A model generated the notes under the pieces. It saw only the letters and a program-made list of their open reading frames with translations. It had not been told where the DNA came from and searched no databases. A stretch of 64,000 nt of DNA, from assembly GCF_002105155.1 (NCBI RefSeq), contig NW_019028988.1, positions 496,001 to 560,000 on the forward strand, given 5' to 3'. Shown here piece after piece: positions 9,960 through 20,781 of this stretch. This DNA comes from Lobosporangium transversale. Its lineage: Eukaryota > Mortierellomycota > Mortierellomycetes > Mortierellales > Mortierellaceae. Position 1 is the stretch's first letter. Every line of letters begins with the position of its first letter. Both the position numbers and the translations under genes were made by a program.

Positions 9960-12074
9960 ATGTCATCCAGAAGAGGAGCACAATCACGTCAATACTATAA
10001 TGAAGACGATGATGATGATGATCTCTTGAGCGGTAGCGAAGGCGAGGACGATCAAGTAGATGATAGCCAAGCTGATTCAGACGAGAATGACGATGATGAC
10101 GACGGCGAGGAGGATGCATATGAGGACACTGCCAATTCTAGACGTCGTAGAAAAGTAGCCTCCTCAACCAAAAATATGAGATCGAGAGCAACGCCGTCAA
10201 GATCTTCAACGTCTTCGTCTTCTAGACTTTCTGCCAGACCCAATATGACTTCGGCGGCGAACTCTAGTTCAAAGCAACAAGGGACTAAAAAGTCTAGTAC
10301 CACTTCTACTCGCGGAGGAGGAGGCTCACGAACCGCTGCTGTCGATCGGAATGCTTTTGTGACGCCATCCTCCACACGGTCTCGAAAAGCAGCTGTCAAC
10401 TATGCAGAGCCAGATGAGGACGATATTGATGATGAGGAAGAGGAAGAAGAAGAAGAAGATGAAGAGGTGGAAGTAGTAGAGGAAGAAATGTTTGACGACG
10501 ACAATCTTAATGATCCGGATAGTGGGCGACGAGGCAAGGATAATGGAGCACAGTCGCGATCTACAGGAGCTCGCAAACGAGGAGGTGCCGCTTCATTGGC
10601 ACCAACAGCAGTATTAGATACTGGTAGAGGAGCCAGGTCGTCCCGCAGGGCAGCGACAGTAGCAGCGACAGCAGTCAATACTTCATCTCAACGCAAGCAA
10701 GTTGGCCGAATAATGTCTGGTCAAAAGCGAAGAAGTAAGTTGATTTAAAAGCATGGATGGCTAAAAGAAAAAGAAAAAAAATACTGTGATTGTCAGTTCA
10801 AACGATCAGTCTTTGGCCTTTAGTTGACTCTAAATACATTTAAAACAATTAGGATCAGCGTCATTGAGCTCCGAAGAAGAAGAAGAAGAAGAAGAAGAAG
10901 AAGAAGAAGAAGATCGTGATGTCGATGATCAGATAGAGGATGAGGAGGATCAGATGGATGTTGATATGGACGATGACGATGTAGATCCACGCAACACTCG
11001 GGATGATGACGAGGATGGATTAGATGATGAGGAAGTTGAAGTCGAGGATGAGGTTGATTTGGAGGAAGATAATGAAGAGGACGAGGACGAGGATGAAGAC
11101 GAGGATGAAGATGATGTCGAAAACACTAAACCACTGTCAACCAAGCTTCTGGCGACTGGAAATATCCGCAAAGCAGGTGTTGGCGCCGCATCATCGTCTT
11201 CTGCTGCAAAGGGCAAGAAGAATGCGAACGGTGGTGCTCAAAATAATGACGATGAGGATGATGACGAAGAAGAGTTCACAGATGAAGACTTCTCAAACCC
11301 ATCACTAGGTATGGCTTTTGGGGGCCAATTGACCAAGCGACAAAGATCAAAGTTAGATACACACGATGGCTCCTTAGAATTCCTTGAGCTTCCCGCCAGT
11401 AAGTCAGTCGACTCTGTCTTTCTGCTGTTTGAAGCTATAAGACATATGTCAAATACTGGTGAGCTCATTTCTTTCATTCGTTTCATTTATTAATAGCATC
11501 TTCTTCAAGGAAACGCCATCAAACTGAAGAGGAGTTGGCGCTCAAGAGGAGTGAAATCACTCGTCGACGTAAGAATCAATCCGCTCAGCGTGCCGAGCAG
11601 GATAAACTTGATACCATCAACAGATTGCTCAAAAAACAGGCTGGGAAGCGCAAGAAAGGTGCACAAGATGATGATGAAGGGGGCGAAGATACCAAAAAGA
11701 ATGAGGCTGACAATGACGAAGCAACAATAACTCGAAATCGGTATATGACGCCCACAAGTTATCTAAGAGTCAGCTATCGTGTCGATGGTACTACGCTATC
11801 CATACCCGAGGAATCTTTGCAGGATGTACCTATCTGGATGCAACAAACTATCCCTCCCATCATAAAGAAAGAGGCAGAGCAACAGCAAATAGAATACAAG
11901 AATATTGAATTATTAGAGAAACCTATCATACCTTTGAAGGAGCCTGCATATCCAGCGGCACGAGGCAAGTGCTCTGTGACTGAATGTGATCAGCAATGGA
12001 AATACCGAGGAATCAAAAGCAAGAAGGTTGCATGTGGGCTTAAACACTTAAAAATGATCGAGGCAGGAGTATAA
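9960..12074 (+). CDS. IES2: INO80 chromatin-remodelling complex subunit Ies2/INO80B
   Basis: Exons 9960-10734, 10853-11398 and 11497-12074 (donors GTAAGT, GTAAGT; acceptors TTAG, ATAG) give 632 residues. The first 400 residues are disordered: acidic blocks alternate with Arg/Ser-rich linkers, including a GAA-repeat run encoding polyglutamate at the start of exon 2. The diagnostic part is in exon 3: LKRSEITRRRKNQSAQRAEQ followed by DKLDTINRLLKKQAGKRKK, the PAPA-1-like region of INO80B/Ies2. It ends with a Cys/His-rich segment (KCSVTECDQQWKYRG ... KVACGLKHLKM), the position of the zf-HIT-like region. Ies2 is a nuclear subunit that stimulates the INO80 remodeller. The long acidic N terminus is greater than in yeast Ies2 and is probably histone-facing, which is inference. 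The gene is convergent with the next one. Confidence 0.88.
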
Positions 12075-12246
12075 TTAAACCGAGTGATTTTTGTCGAGCA
12101 GTCAAGTAGTCAAGTAGTAACCAATATAGCAGCTTTTGTAATCTTTTTGTTCTATAGACGAGCAGTTGTCATAATACATATAAACTATCACATATTCGTT
12201 GCTAACGAAAAATGTTTTATTAATGATGACCGCGTGATGGAGCATA

Positions 12247-14092
12247 TTATTGCAAGCCGCCCTTGGTAGCCTGGGTTTGAGCCCAGAGCTGCCGTAAAGC
12301 CTCCAGTTGCTTTTCCTCCTTTTCTTTATATGCTTGCTGCTTTGCCTCTTTGAGGGCCACAGCAGCTGAACTTTGACTTGAGCCCATGGAACCTGTTGCA
12401 TGTAGGCCCTCCGAGCCACCATGTCTCCTTGTCTCTCTTGCTTCTCTCCGTCGCCTTTCTGCTGCCAACATGGATTTATAATCATCGCCCGTGCCCATCA
12501 GGTCCTGTTCTGACAATTCTACATCAGGTGAACGCTCACGTTTATGATAGGCATTTTGAGCACGTCTCTTCTCTAACATTGCCTCCCGACCAGTTGCTTT
12601 GGGGATCAGTTCCTCCATGACTACCTCCTTTTCTTTCCGATAAGCGCGCTGTTCCGCACGATATTTTCGACGGTTAAACTCGTCTTGCTCCTCCTTTTCA
12701 GCAACTAATCAAAAGATGAAACCAGTCGGGTAATTCATAAATATATTAAAAATATAAAAAATATAAAAAATAAAAAATAAAAATCAGTATATATTATCAG
12801 AACATATCTTTTATGCCCTCTATTTATCCATTTACAAACCTACTTTCGTCTCCAGTTAAAGGTCTTCTAGATGTAGGGATAGAAGTAGAAGGCGGTAATG
12901 CCGGACCGAGTACTCGTTTTGGTGTATTGCTTGAGTCTAAAGCTGTAGACTTGCCAGTCAACCGATTCACTTCCTGAGCAAATCTTGTGTTGGTCATTGT
13001 ATCGATCGAATCCCGGATTGCTTCAACTTTGTTCTGATCTGCTTTGTCAATCTTTTTCGCAAAACCCCATTGATATTTTGTCAAGTCCTTGCTAGCCATT
13101 TGGGAAGACCGAATTCCTTTATAGTAACTTTCTGCATATGGGAGAACAAATAAACAAATAATAGTAAGCAAACAAATGAAAAGGTACGTTTAGTCACCCA
13201 TGGCCATCCATTGATTGTTTTGGCATCACGCGACATACCATCAAGGGTAAAGTTGTTCCAGGCGCGGACGAATTTCTTAAAGTACTTCCTTGATTCATCT
13301 GCAGATAGATCCTCAAAGTACTTTTTCTTGGACTTGCGTAACCATAACCTAAATTCTGTCGATTTCGCAAAGTAATCATCCTCCGAAATTGCTATGGGCG
13401 GTTATTGTAGAAAAAAAAAAAAAAAAAGATATGAAAACGTTAGCAAGACGTTGAAATGATAAATGAAAATAAAGCATCAATAACCATAATGAAAAAAAAG
13501 ATCAGTGAAAAAAATAAATAAAAAATCTTCAAGCATTACTCTGAATCATCGATTTCGCTTTCTTAACCAATTCGTCATCCTCACTCTCGCTATCTGTTGC
13601 GCTGTTAGTCCGTGAATCTGACCCTGAGCTAGAGCTCTCCTCTTCACTGTCATCAGATTCATGACGTCTCGAAGATTTTCGATGGTCTCTTTTCCTGTCC
13701 TTGTCCTTGTCTCTGTCTTTCTTTTTGTCTTTTTCGTCCTTATGGGAGCTCTTTCGAGAATTACGATCGCGATCACGTTCATGTTCGCGTCCATCTTTGC
13801 TCGTTCTATAAGTTCTTTCATCGTCATCCCGTGAAGATCGATGCCTCTTTGGGCTGCTATCGCGCCTACTGGAAGATCTTGCAGAGTCGTGGCGCGACGA
13901 ATGCGACGAGCGGTGATTACGGCTACTTTCATTCCTGTCTTTGTCTCTGTCTTTGTCTCTGTCTTTGTCTCTGTCTTTGTCTCTGTCTTTGTCAGATCTA
14001 CGATTGACATTGATTTTTTCTCTGTCGTCTGCAGGGCTCCTTTCCCTCTTTCTACTACTGTGGCCACTGTTGTGGTGATCTCGTGAAGACAT
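12247..14092 (-). CDS. SCI1-like RS/DK-rich nuclear protein
   Basis: Four exons, in transcription order 14092-13540, 13391-13239, 13131-12844 and 12704-12247, give 483 residues with every junction in phase. The N terminus is rich in Arg/Ser/Lys/Asp, including a DKDR repeat from a 12-bp tandem repeat. The conserved core is DDYFAKSTEFRLWLRKSKKK, YFEDLSADESRKYFKKFVRA and ESYYKGIRSSQ. This matches what I know of the SCI1 (style cell-cycle inhibitor 1) family found in plants, animals and fungi. The C terminus is a charged helical region (MEELIPKATGREAMLEKRRA, later LKEAKQQAYKEKEEKQLEAL). A nuclear, splicing- or cell-cycle-related role is inferred from the RS-like head. I chose the ATG at 14092 because the in-frame upstream codons encode an unlikely hydrophobic leader. 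It shares a 288-bp promoter head to head with the desaturase. Confidence 0.8.
13937..13993. repeat. 12-bp tandem repeat, about 4.75 copies
   Basis: The unit GTCTTTGTCTCT repeats exactly from 13937 to 13993. Read on the minus strand it encodes the alternating DKDRDKDR segment of the SCI1-like protein. Its length is a multiple of three, so copy-number changes keep the frame. Confidence 0.9.
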
Positions 14093-14380
14093 GTTGAAAA
14101 AGAGTGCATGTGAAAGCATGTTGCACAGCAACTTTCTTTTCCTATTTCCATCATCACGTGATATATAGCCAAAGATAAAAAAAGTTGGGGGGGGTGCAGA
14201 CACTGTCTTACTAAGAGGATTACTGTTGATTTTGTAGCTTCCTTTCTTTCTTTCTTTTTTTTTTTATTATTCTTTATTTTATTTCGTCTTTACCTTTTCA
14301 ATTGCTCTTCTTTGTATTTGCCTTTGTATCTCTTCTTTTTCCTTTACGTTTTATATATATATATCAATAAGAAAGAGGTT
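14093..14380. promoter_or_regulatory. Shared divergent promoter with CACGTG box
   Basis: This 288-bp gap is the only space between the start codons of the SCI1-like gene (minus) and the delta-5 desaturase (plus). It holds a palindromic E-box CACGTG at 14155-14160, directly followed by ATATATAG, a T-tract at 14248-14266, and a second TATATATATATA stretch at 14352-14363, only 18 bases before the desaturase ATG. CACGTG is the core of bHLH sites (Cbf1, SREBP-like, USF); which factor binds here is not known. Confidence 0.55.
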
Positions 14381-15162
14381 ATGGGATCTTATACCGAAAA
14401 GACATTTACTTGGTACAAAAATTTTTTTTATTCAGGGCATAATTTTTTTTCTTTTGTTCTTGAGATGAAATGAGCAACATCAATCTTTTTTTTCTGTAAT
14501 GACCAACTGAGACCAGCGCTTCTATTTGTTTTCCTAAAGGCAAGAGCTGGCGAAGCACAACACAGGCGACGACTTGCTTCTCGCTGTGCGTAGCAATGTA
14601 AGTCAAAATAAAAAATGAAAATAAAAAATGTAAAATTATTCGATTTGTCTTTCATTCATTTTGGCAATCGAAGAGCAGGAGTAAGAGTAAAAAAAAACTT
14701 GTCGTTTTGGGTGGTGCTGTGTGTACATGTTCCTCTTCACACAACGGATAATGGACACAAACACACAACTCTTTTTAATCTTTTTCTCAAGGGACAATCA
14801 ATGAGAACAGAGTTATTTCCCCAGTGCTTTTGAAAAAGCAAAAATGCCGAGCTTTTTTTTATTTTTTTTTTATTGTTATTGCTTATTGGATCTCTTTCTC
14901 TGTTGAGTGGGTGAAATATGTAAATGGATAGATCGATCATTCTCTTCTGTCGTATTTGTTTCTCATCCAATCTCCACAATGTCGATCTGATAAAAACAGA
15001 TTCACATTTTGATTGAGTTTTTCGATATTAAATGCTAACGGACCCAAACTCACTGTTTCTACATTTTCAACTAGGTCTACGATGTTACAAAGTTCCTCAA
15101 GAGACACCCTGGTGGAGTGGACACGCTTCTCCTCGGAGCAGGCAGAGATGTGACTCCGGTGC

Positions 15163-15196
<34 letters not shown>

Positions 15197-15579
15197 GCAT
15201 GGATTGCAAGCAACCACACACACGCTTTGGATTGATTATCTTTCTCGCCTTGGTTCCACATACATGCGTGTTTCTTCTGGGTCCTTTTTACACGCGCAAC
15301 TGAAAAAAAAACTCCGTCCAATCAATCAAGACACAAAAAATAATACGGAATACTAATCATGCTAAAAATCACACCACACACATGCACTCATATAACCCAT
15401 ACACCCATCGTGCACCATGACTTAATCTCTTCATCTCTTTGTCGCTCTACTTGGGGATAACTTGGGGTAATTTTTTGTTATCTGACCCCTGACCTTTCAT
15501 TGTATTCTATTCTAGGTCTTTGAAATGTATCACGAGTTTGGCGCTGTAGACTCTATCATGAAGTACGAATTGTGCCCAT

Positions 15580-15612
<33 letters not shown>

Positions 15613-17094
15613 ACAAAGTTAACAAGAATTGCAGCCATCGCAGAAAATTCTAAAACGGAATGTTTCCCCTTCCCTTGATAATAGAAAGTACTATGTCGGC
15701 AAATTGATCACCAATGAATTGCCTATTTTCCCAGAGCCAACAGCTTTCCACAAGACAATCAAGTCAAGAGTAGAAAATTACTTTAAGAGGCAAGGCAAGG
15801 ATCCAAAGGTACGTGATCTGATTTAAAAAAAATAAAATAAAATAAAAAAAAAAGCTTATTTGATTCTAATTCTAATTCTTTTTTTTTTTTTTTTTTTTTT
15901 GAATGAAAACAGAACAGACTAGAAATCTGGGGAAGATACTCTGTTATCTTTGGCGCGTTGATCGCCTCTTACTATGCACAGTTCTTTGTCCCCTTTGTGG
16001 TTGAACGTACTTGGCTCCAGGTTATCTTTGCTGTAATTCTGGGCTTTGCCTGTGCTCAAGTTGGTCTCAATCCTCTTCATGATGCCTCGCATTTTTCAGG
16101 TATTAAAAAAAAAAGCCTTTCTTGTCATACAGCTGGGCTCTATCTCAAGAATGTCAACTCTAATTGTGGTTTTCTTCTCCCCCTGTCCGTCTTGTCTTGA
16201 TAGTCACCCATAACCCCACTGTCTGGAAAATCTTGGGTGCTACTCATGACTTCTTCAACGGCGCGTCATACTTGGTATGGATGTATCAGCATATGTTGGG
16301 TCACCACCCATACACCAACATCGCTGGTGCTGATCCCGATGTCTCAACGGGTGAACCTGATGTCCGTCGTATCAAGCCTCATCAGAAATGGTTCATCAAC
16401 CACCTTAACCAACAATTGTTTGTTCCTCTCCTCTATGGATTGTTGGCGTTTAAGGTCAGGATCCAGGATATCAGCATTTTGTATTTTGTCAAGACTAATG
16501 ATGCTATCCGTGTAAACCCTATCTCTACTTGGCATACCACCATGTTCTGGGGTGGTAAATTGTTTTTTGTGTTCTACCGCTTACTCCTGCCCATGTTCTA
16601 CCTGCCTGTCAAGAAAGTCTTGGTTCTCTTTACCATCGCAGATATGGTTGCTTCTTACTGGCTAGCACTCACTTTCCAAGCCAACCATGTGGTCGAGGAA
16701 GTTGAGTGGCCTCTTCCGGATGAGAACGGAGTCATTCAGAAGGATTGGGCCGCTATGCAGGTCGAGACCACCCAGGATTATGCGCATGACTCCCATCTTT
16801 GGACTAGCATCACTGGCAGCTTGAATTATCAGGCTGTACACCATCTTTTCCCAAATGTCTCTCAGCATTACTACCCTGAAATTCTCTCCATCATCCGTCA
16901 AACTTGCACCGAGTTCAAGGTGCCCTATTTAGTCAAGGTAAGGAAAAAATGGGTTTCGTAGGGAATAATTGTGTTTGAATTATATATAAAGACTTATTGA
17001 ATCTAAAACTTTTTTTTAGGATACCTTCTGGCAAGCATTCGCCTCTCATCTGGAGCATTTGCGTGTTCTTGGTCTTCGTCCCAAGGATGAATAA
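14381..17094 (+). CDS. Delta-5 fatty acid desaturase (cytochrome b5 fusion)
   Basis: Eight exons (14381-14412, 14540-14597, 15075-15158, 15516-15562, 15685-15808, 15913-16099, 16204-16937, 17020-17094) give 446 residues, the same length as the M. alpina enzyme. It inserts a double bond at C5 of dihomo-gamma-linolenic acid to make arachidonic acid, at the ER membrane. An N-terminal cytochrome b5 domain has the haem motif HPGG (residues 41-44). The three histidine boxes are HDASH (171-175), QHMLGHH (206-212) and QAVHH (387-391); the Gln in the third box is typical of front-end desaturases. At least four hydrophobic segments are present. The b5 domain is cut into four small exons of 32-84 bases, and introns contain long A- or T-runs. 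Delta-6 would be the main alternative, but the overall sequence points to delta-5. Confidence 0.95.
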
Positions 17095-17127
17095 AATATA
17101 AACATTATTGACTTTTAATTGTAGTTC

Positions 17128-17133
17128 AATAAA
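17128..17133 (+). terminator. Polyadenylation signal of delta-5 desaturase
   Basis: AATAAA lies 33 bases after the desaturase stop, in the AT-rich 248-bp space shared with the convergent arrestin gene. Confidence 0.5.
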
Positions 17134-17342
17134 AACTAGCACATTGCAATTAGTCGAAAAATGTTTCAGCTAAACCCTTCAATTTTGAATAAGCGCGACA
17201 CGTATTTAAATTAACTCCACGAATCACTGTTACTCTGACAAGCATAATCTGTAACAGCTCTAATGTTCTAACACCAATATATACACACACATTTTTTTTA
17301 AAAAATAGTGAAAAAAAAAAATATAAAAAAAAAGCTATCTCT

Positions 17343-19798
17343 CTAAATATCCTGAAGTCCTGCGTGGATACTCTGTTGAATTTTTGAGTGATGCATCTCC
17401 AGTAATAGCTCCTTGGTCAATCCACCAGCTTTCGGGCTCATCGACCGGCGTGGTCCTACTCGGGGCAGTGTATGTACTCCAGGACGTCCGTCAATCATGG
17501 CCGTGGCCGAAGGTGGTGATGGTGGTGGTGTACCGAGCCCAGAAGCATGTGCCCCACGTCTTGAGTTCCCTGTACCTGTCTTATCTCTGAAGCGTTCAGG
17601 AATCTTTGACCTTGCTCTTTGGCCTTCCTCGTCACTTTCATCAGAGGAAGCCGATTTTCGGGCTGCCTGAATAATTTCTTCAATGTCTTCTTGATCGTCT
17701 TCTTCTACAATTAGCGTCTCAAGACTTTCGAGATGCTGCATCATTTCCTCTTCAAATCGATCACGAATAAAGCAAGGTCGATCCGTGACGTCCAAGTAAT
17801 TGGGTATAGGCCAACGTAGCTGCTTTTCAGTTATATTGTAGGGGACAGTTCCAACAATCACCGGAATGAGTGGTAACTGAACCAAGGTTGGCCATTTCAT
17901 GGTCGAGCTAAGGGTTGAGATCCTGTCCATATGTAAATTAACTTTGATGAGCTTATCGACAGAATTCTTGCGCGAACCAGTTCGCGATGTATTAGTGCCA
18001 TTGGTAAAGGATGATTCATTTTCTGTGTTAGTTGGTTCGGATCCTGTAATTCCATTTGCGCTGCGAACCAATGAAATGTCAACAGGAGGAGGGCTCTTGA
18101 CTGTGGGAGTGAACCAGCTAGCGAGGCCCGATCCACGGATCGCAAGTGGTATTGAGACAGAGAGGTAGTAATCTACTTTGTAGAGAGGCGTGATCACCTT
18201 GTTTGTAGTGGGGATGAGTCCTAGGGTAGATGGTACCTTGAATTGAATTGCTTCCATCCAAGTAGAGTTCCTATTGGATGTTTTGGTGATAGGTATCGTT
18301 ACAGAGTGCACAGTGGTGGGATCTGTAGTAAATGCAGAGTTGATAGATGTTATGGGTGATGTAGCTGATGAAGGTGAAGATGGTGTGGATGTAGTTGGAT
18401 AGGAGATAACACGAGCAAGAGTCAAATGAATAGAGTGCAGGTCTGTTTCGGATGAGTTGGTGATGGTGAGTATCAAAGGAAGCTCTTCGCCTATTGAATG
18501 AATGAATGAATGCATCTATGATTAGTATTTTGATATAGCCAACAAGAGTTTGGTTATGAATTCACCCTCGTCCTTTTTTTCTTCACGAGTTATTGTGAGT
18601 CAGTGCATTTGGATCAGGGTTTGCACAAATGAAAAAAAAAAAGAGGGTCCAGGCGCAGAGCCGAAAGCTGAAATAGGAAAAGGAACAACTAAAGTCCACG
18701 CGGACATCAACGAACGCACAATTTTTCACTTTTTTGGTGCGGAAATTTTCTTATTGTTGTTGTTGTGTACATGCACCAAAACGAATGTGTCTGGGGATTT
18801 TGAAAAAAAAAAAAAAAAAAAAAACTCACCTGGACAAACACCACGCTGTGGGCTTTCAAGCGATGCCTTGAACAATGGTCGATTGGTGTACGGGTCCATG
18901 ACTTGTGCCATCTCAATCACAGGAAAGTGAGGAATTGAGGTTGGCACAATCGGAAGATACTTGAGATGGATAGCAGGAGATGAGAGTGTGGTCTGTGTAT
19001 GCTCGACACCAGGCGTGGTCTGAAAAGTGAGCTCCCCGCGTAGAGCGTAGATGACAGAGCGCTCCCCATCCTATTCACACAAAAAGAGTTAAAATGACCA
19101 AATAGCAAATAAGAAAAAGAATTTAGAGCATGAGCATCAGTTTTTGATCAGGTTAATAAATTCATGTCACCCAAACAAGCATGCCACAAGACAGAATAGA
19201 AAGGGGGAGAGAGAGGATGAGATAATCATGATGAAGAAGAGTTTGTAAACAACTTTTATAAATTTTGTAGCGGTAATAACGGTGAAAGAAAACTTACCAC
19301 CATAGAAGCAGGCATATTAACTTTTGGGAATTTGATATTGAACAAAAAGGCATGTCGTTTCACATGGAGGGGCTCGTCCTCAACGAATACATGATCAATT
19401 TCAAAGATGCTATATTGTTGTGGAGGGTGGTGATGGGATGAACCAATGGACTTTTGGCCCTGTGAAGAAGAATCCGAACTGGCACGCCCTCTCTCTTCTG
19501 TCGAGGACGACCGGCCTGATTGTGGTTGAGCAGTTGGTGGATGATGGATATGTTCAGGTGGAGGCATAGTATGCAAACAAGCAAAGACAACACGCAACCG
19601 ACAGGGTCCGTGGATAGGCTTTGCAAGCTGAAGGTTCAACTGGCCCTGAAAGACAGTACCGGGACCATAGTAGTTGTCGATACAGTGTCTAGTGGGCGTT
19701 GTCACTGTGAATCCATTGGGTTGTGCAAGGAAGGATTGCGCAACAACATCCTCAGGAGTGTTATGGAAGAATTGAAAAGATTTTGCCAGCCGCAACAT
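17343..19798 (-). CDS. Arrestin-domain protein (alpha-arrestin-like trafficking adaptor)
   Basis: Exons 19798-19298, 19070-18830 and 18490-17343 in transcription order give 629 residues, with junctions in phase (MV|DGERSVIYALRGELTF and CP-G|EELPLILTITNSS). The N-terminal arrestin sandwich starts with a surface-strand region (YYGPGTVFQGQLNLQLAKPI) and contains an inserted Ser/His-rich loop. The C-terminal arrestin half runs from GEELPLILTITNSS through YKVDYYLSVSIPLAI to KWPTLVQLPLIPVIVGTVPY. A disordered tail with acidic and RS stretches follows. Fungal alpha-arrestins link Rsp5-type ubiquitin ligases to membrane cargo or act in pH sensing (Rim8/PalF). I see no PPxY motif, so direct Rsp5 WW-domain binding is not supported by the sequence. 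It cannot be assigned to a particular ART. Confidence 0.8.
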
Positions 19799-20781
19799 CG
19801 GTCGGTTCTGTTGGTGAAGTAATAAGTTGTATTTTGTGTCGGATTATTTAAACTCGAGTTGTGACAAAGACAAATGTTGTTTATGATAGATAAGGAAGGG
19901 GGAAGAAAGAAAGAAAAGTAAAAGTAGGAGCAATTGAGTAAAAAAAAAGTTGAAATAGGTGTTGTCAGGGTAATGTGAAAGCGATAAGAAATGAGAAAGA
20001 AAAGAGATGCGGGGATGAGGCTGAAGATGGAGTGAGCAAGATGGCAATGAGAGAGGAAAGGTAATAAGGCAATAATTTTAAATTCCTCCCTGCCTGCCCG
20101 CACTCTTTTGTTTTCCTTTGAAAAGAAGGAGGGAAAAAAAAGCGCGATTGGCTGCTTCTCATCTACAAGTTCTTGTTATTTTTATCGATTTTTTAAGGGC
20201 CACGACCATCTGTCTGGGAGGACAGATTGGACAAAAAAAAAAAAAAAAAAAAAAAAAAACGATCCACAGGATACATGTACAAATATATGCAGACCTGAAC
20301 GACTCCCAGTTAGGAGGAAAAAGACAAAGTCCAGGCTCTGTTGATCAATTCCAACCCTCTCTGGTCATCGTTTGTTATCAATGGCAGTCTGAAAGAACAC
20401 AGCTCGAGAAAGCATTGCCCATTATAAACCAGAAACAGAATTAATATTAAAAATATCCAGACAACGCGAACAAATAAACAACAGAAAAATGTGTGGATAT
20501 TGTTCCACAAAGCTTTGATTTGATTAATAGCGATCTCAAAAATGATGAGTACTGCTCACGTGCACAATGCGATATAAGCCACAATATACCTTGGCCGTTT
20601 GGATCGCAAGGATCCCATTGGATTGGAGCAAGAAGTGAAGCGTAGCATCTTTCGCGACAGTAGTTCACAGTCAGGAAAAAGGAGAAACCCGTCTTCCTTG
20701 ATTCCGATCATAATCGTTTCTTTCCTTCCATCTTTCCTCATCTCTCTTCCCTATTCTCCGTTTTTTTAGCTACTACTCGCC
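19799..20781. promoter_or_regulatory. Divergent intergenic region, arrestin and MYND genes
   Basis: No gene is seen. The left half is purine-rich on the plus strand, which makes a pyrimidine-rich leader for the arrestin gene. It holds an A-run at 20235-20259 and a CACGTG at 20557-20562. A TTTTTTTAG at 20761-20769 just before the MYND start codon could be the 3' end of a 5'-UTR intron. Confidence 0.4.

Noticed and set aside
10950-11216. Open minus-strand frame rich in serine, opposite the acidic region of the INO80 subunit gene
   Set aside because: Serine runs are the antisense reading of GAT/GAA-rich codons; no start context, splice sites or conserved motif.
13546-14172. Second minus-strand frame through the RS-rich exon of the SCI1-like gene
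   Set aside because: It is the same repeat DNA read out of frame; only the frame with SRDHHNSG and SDDSEEE joins to the conserved core exons.
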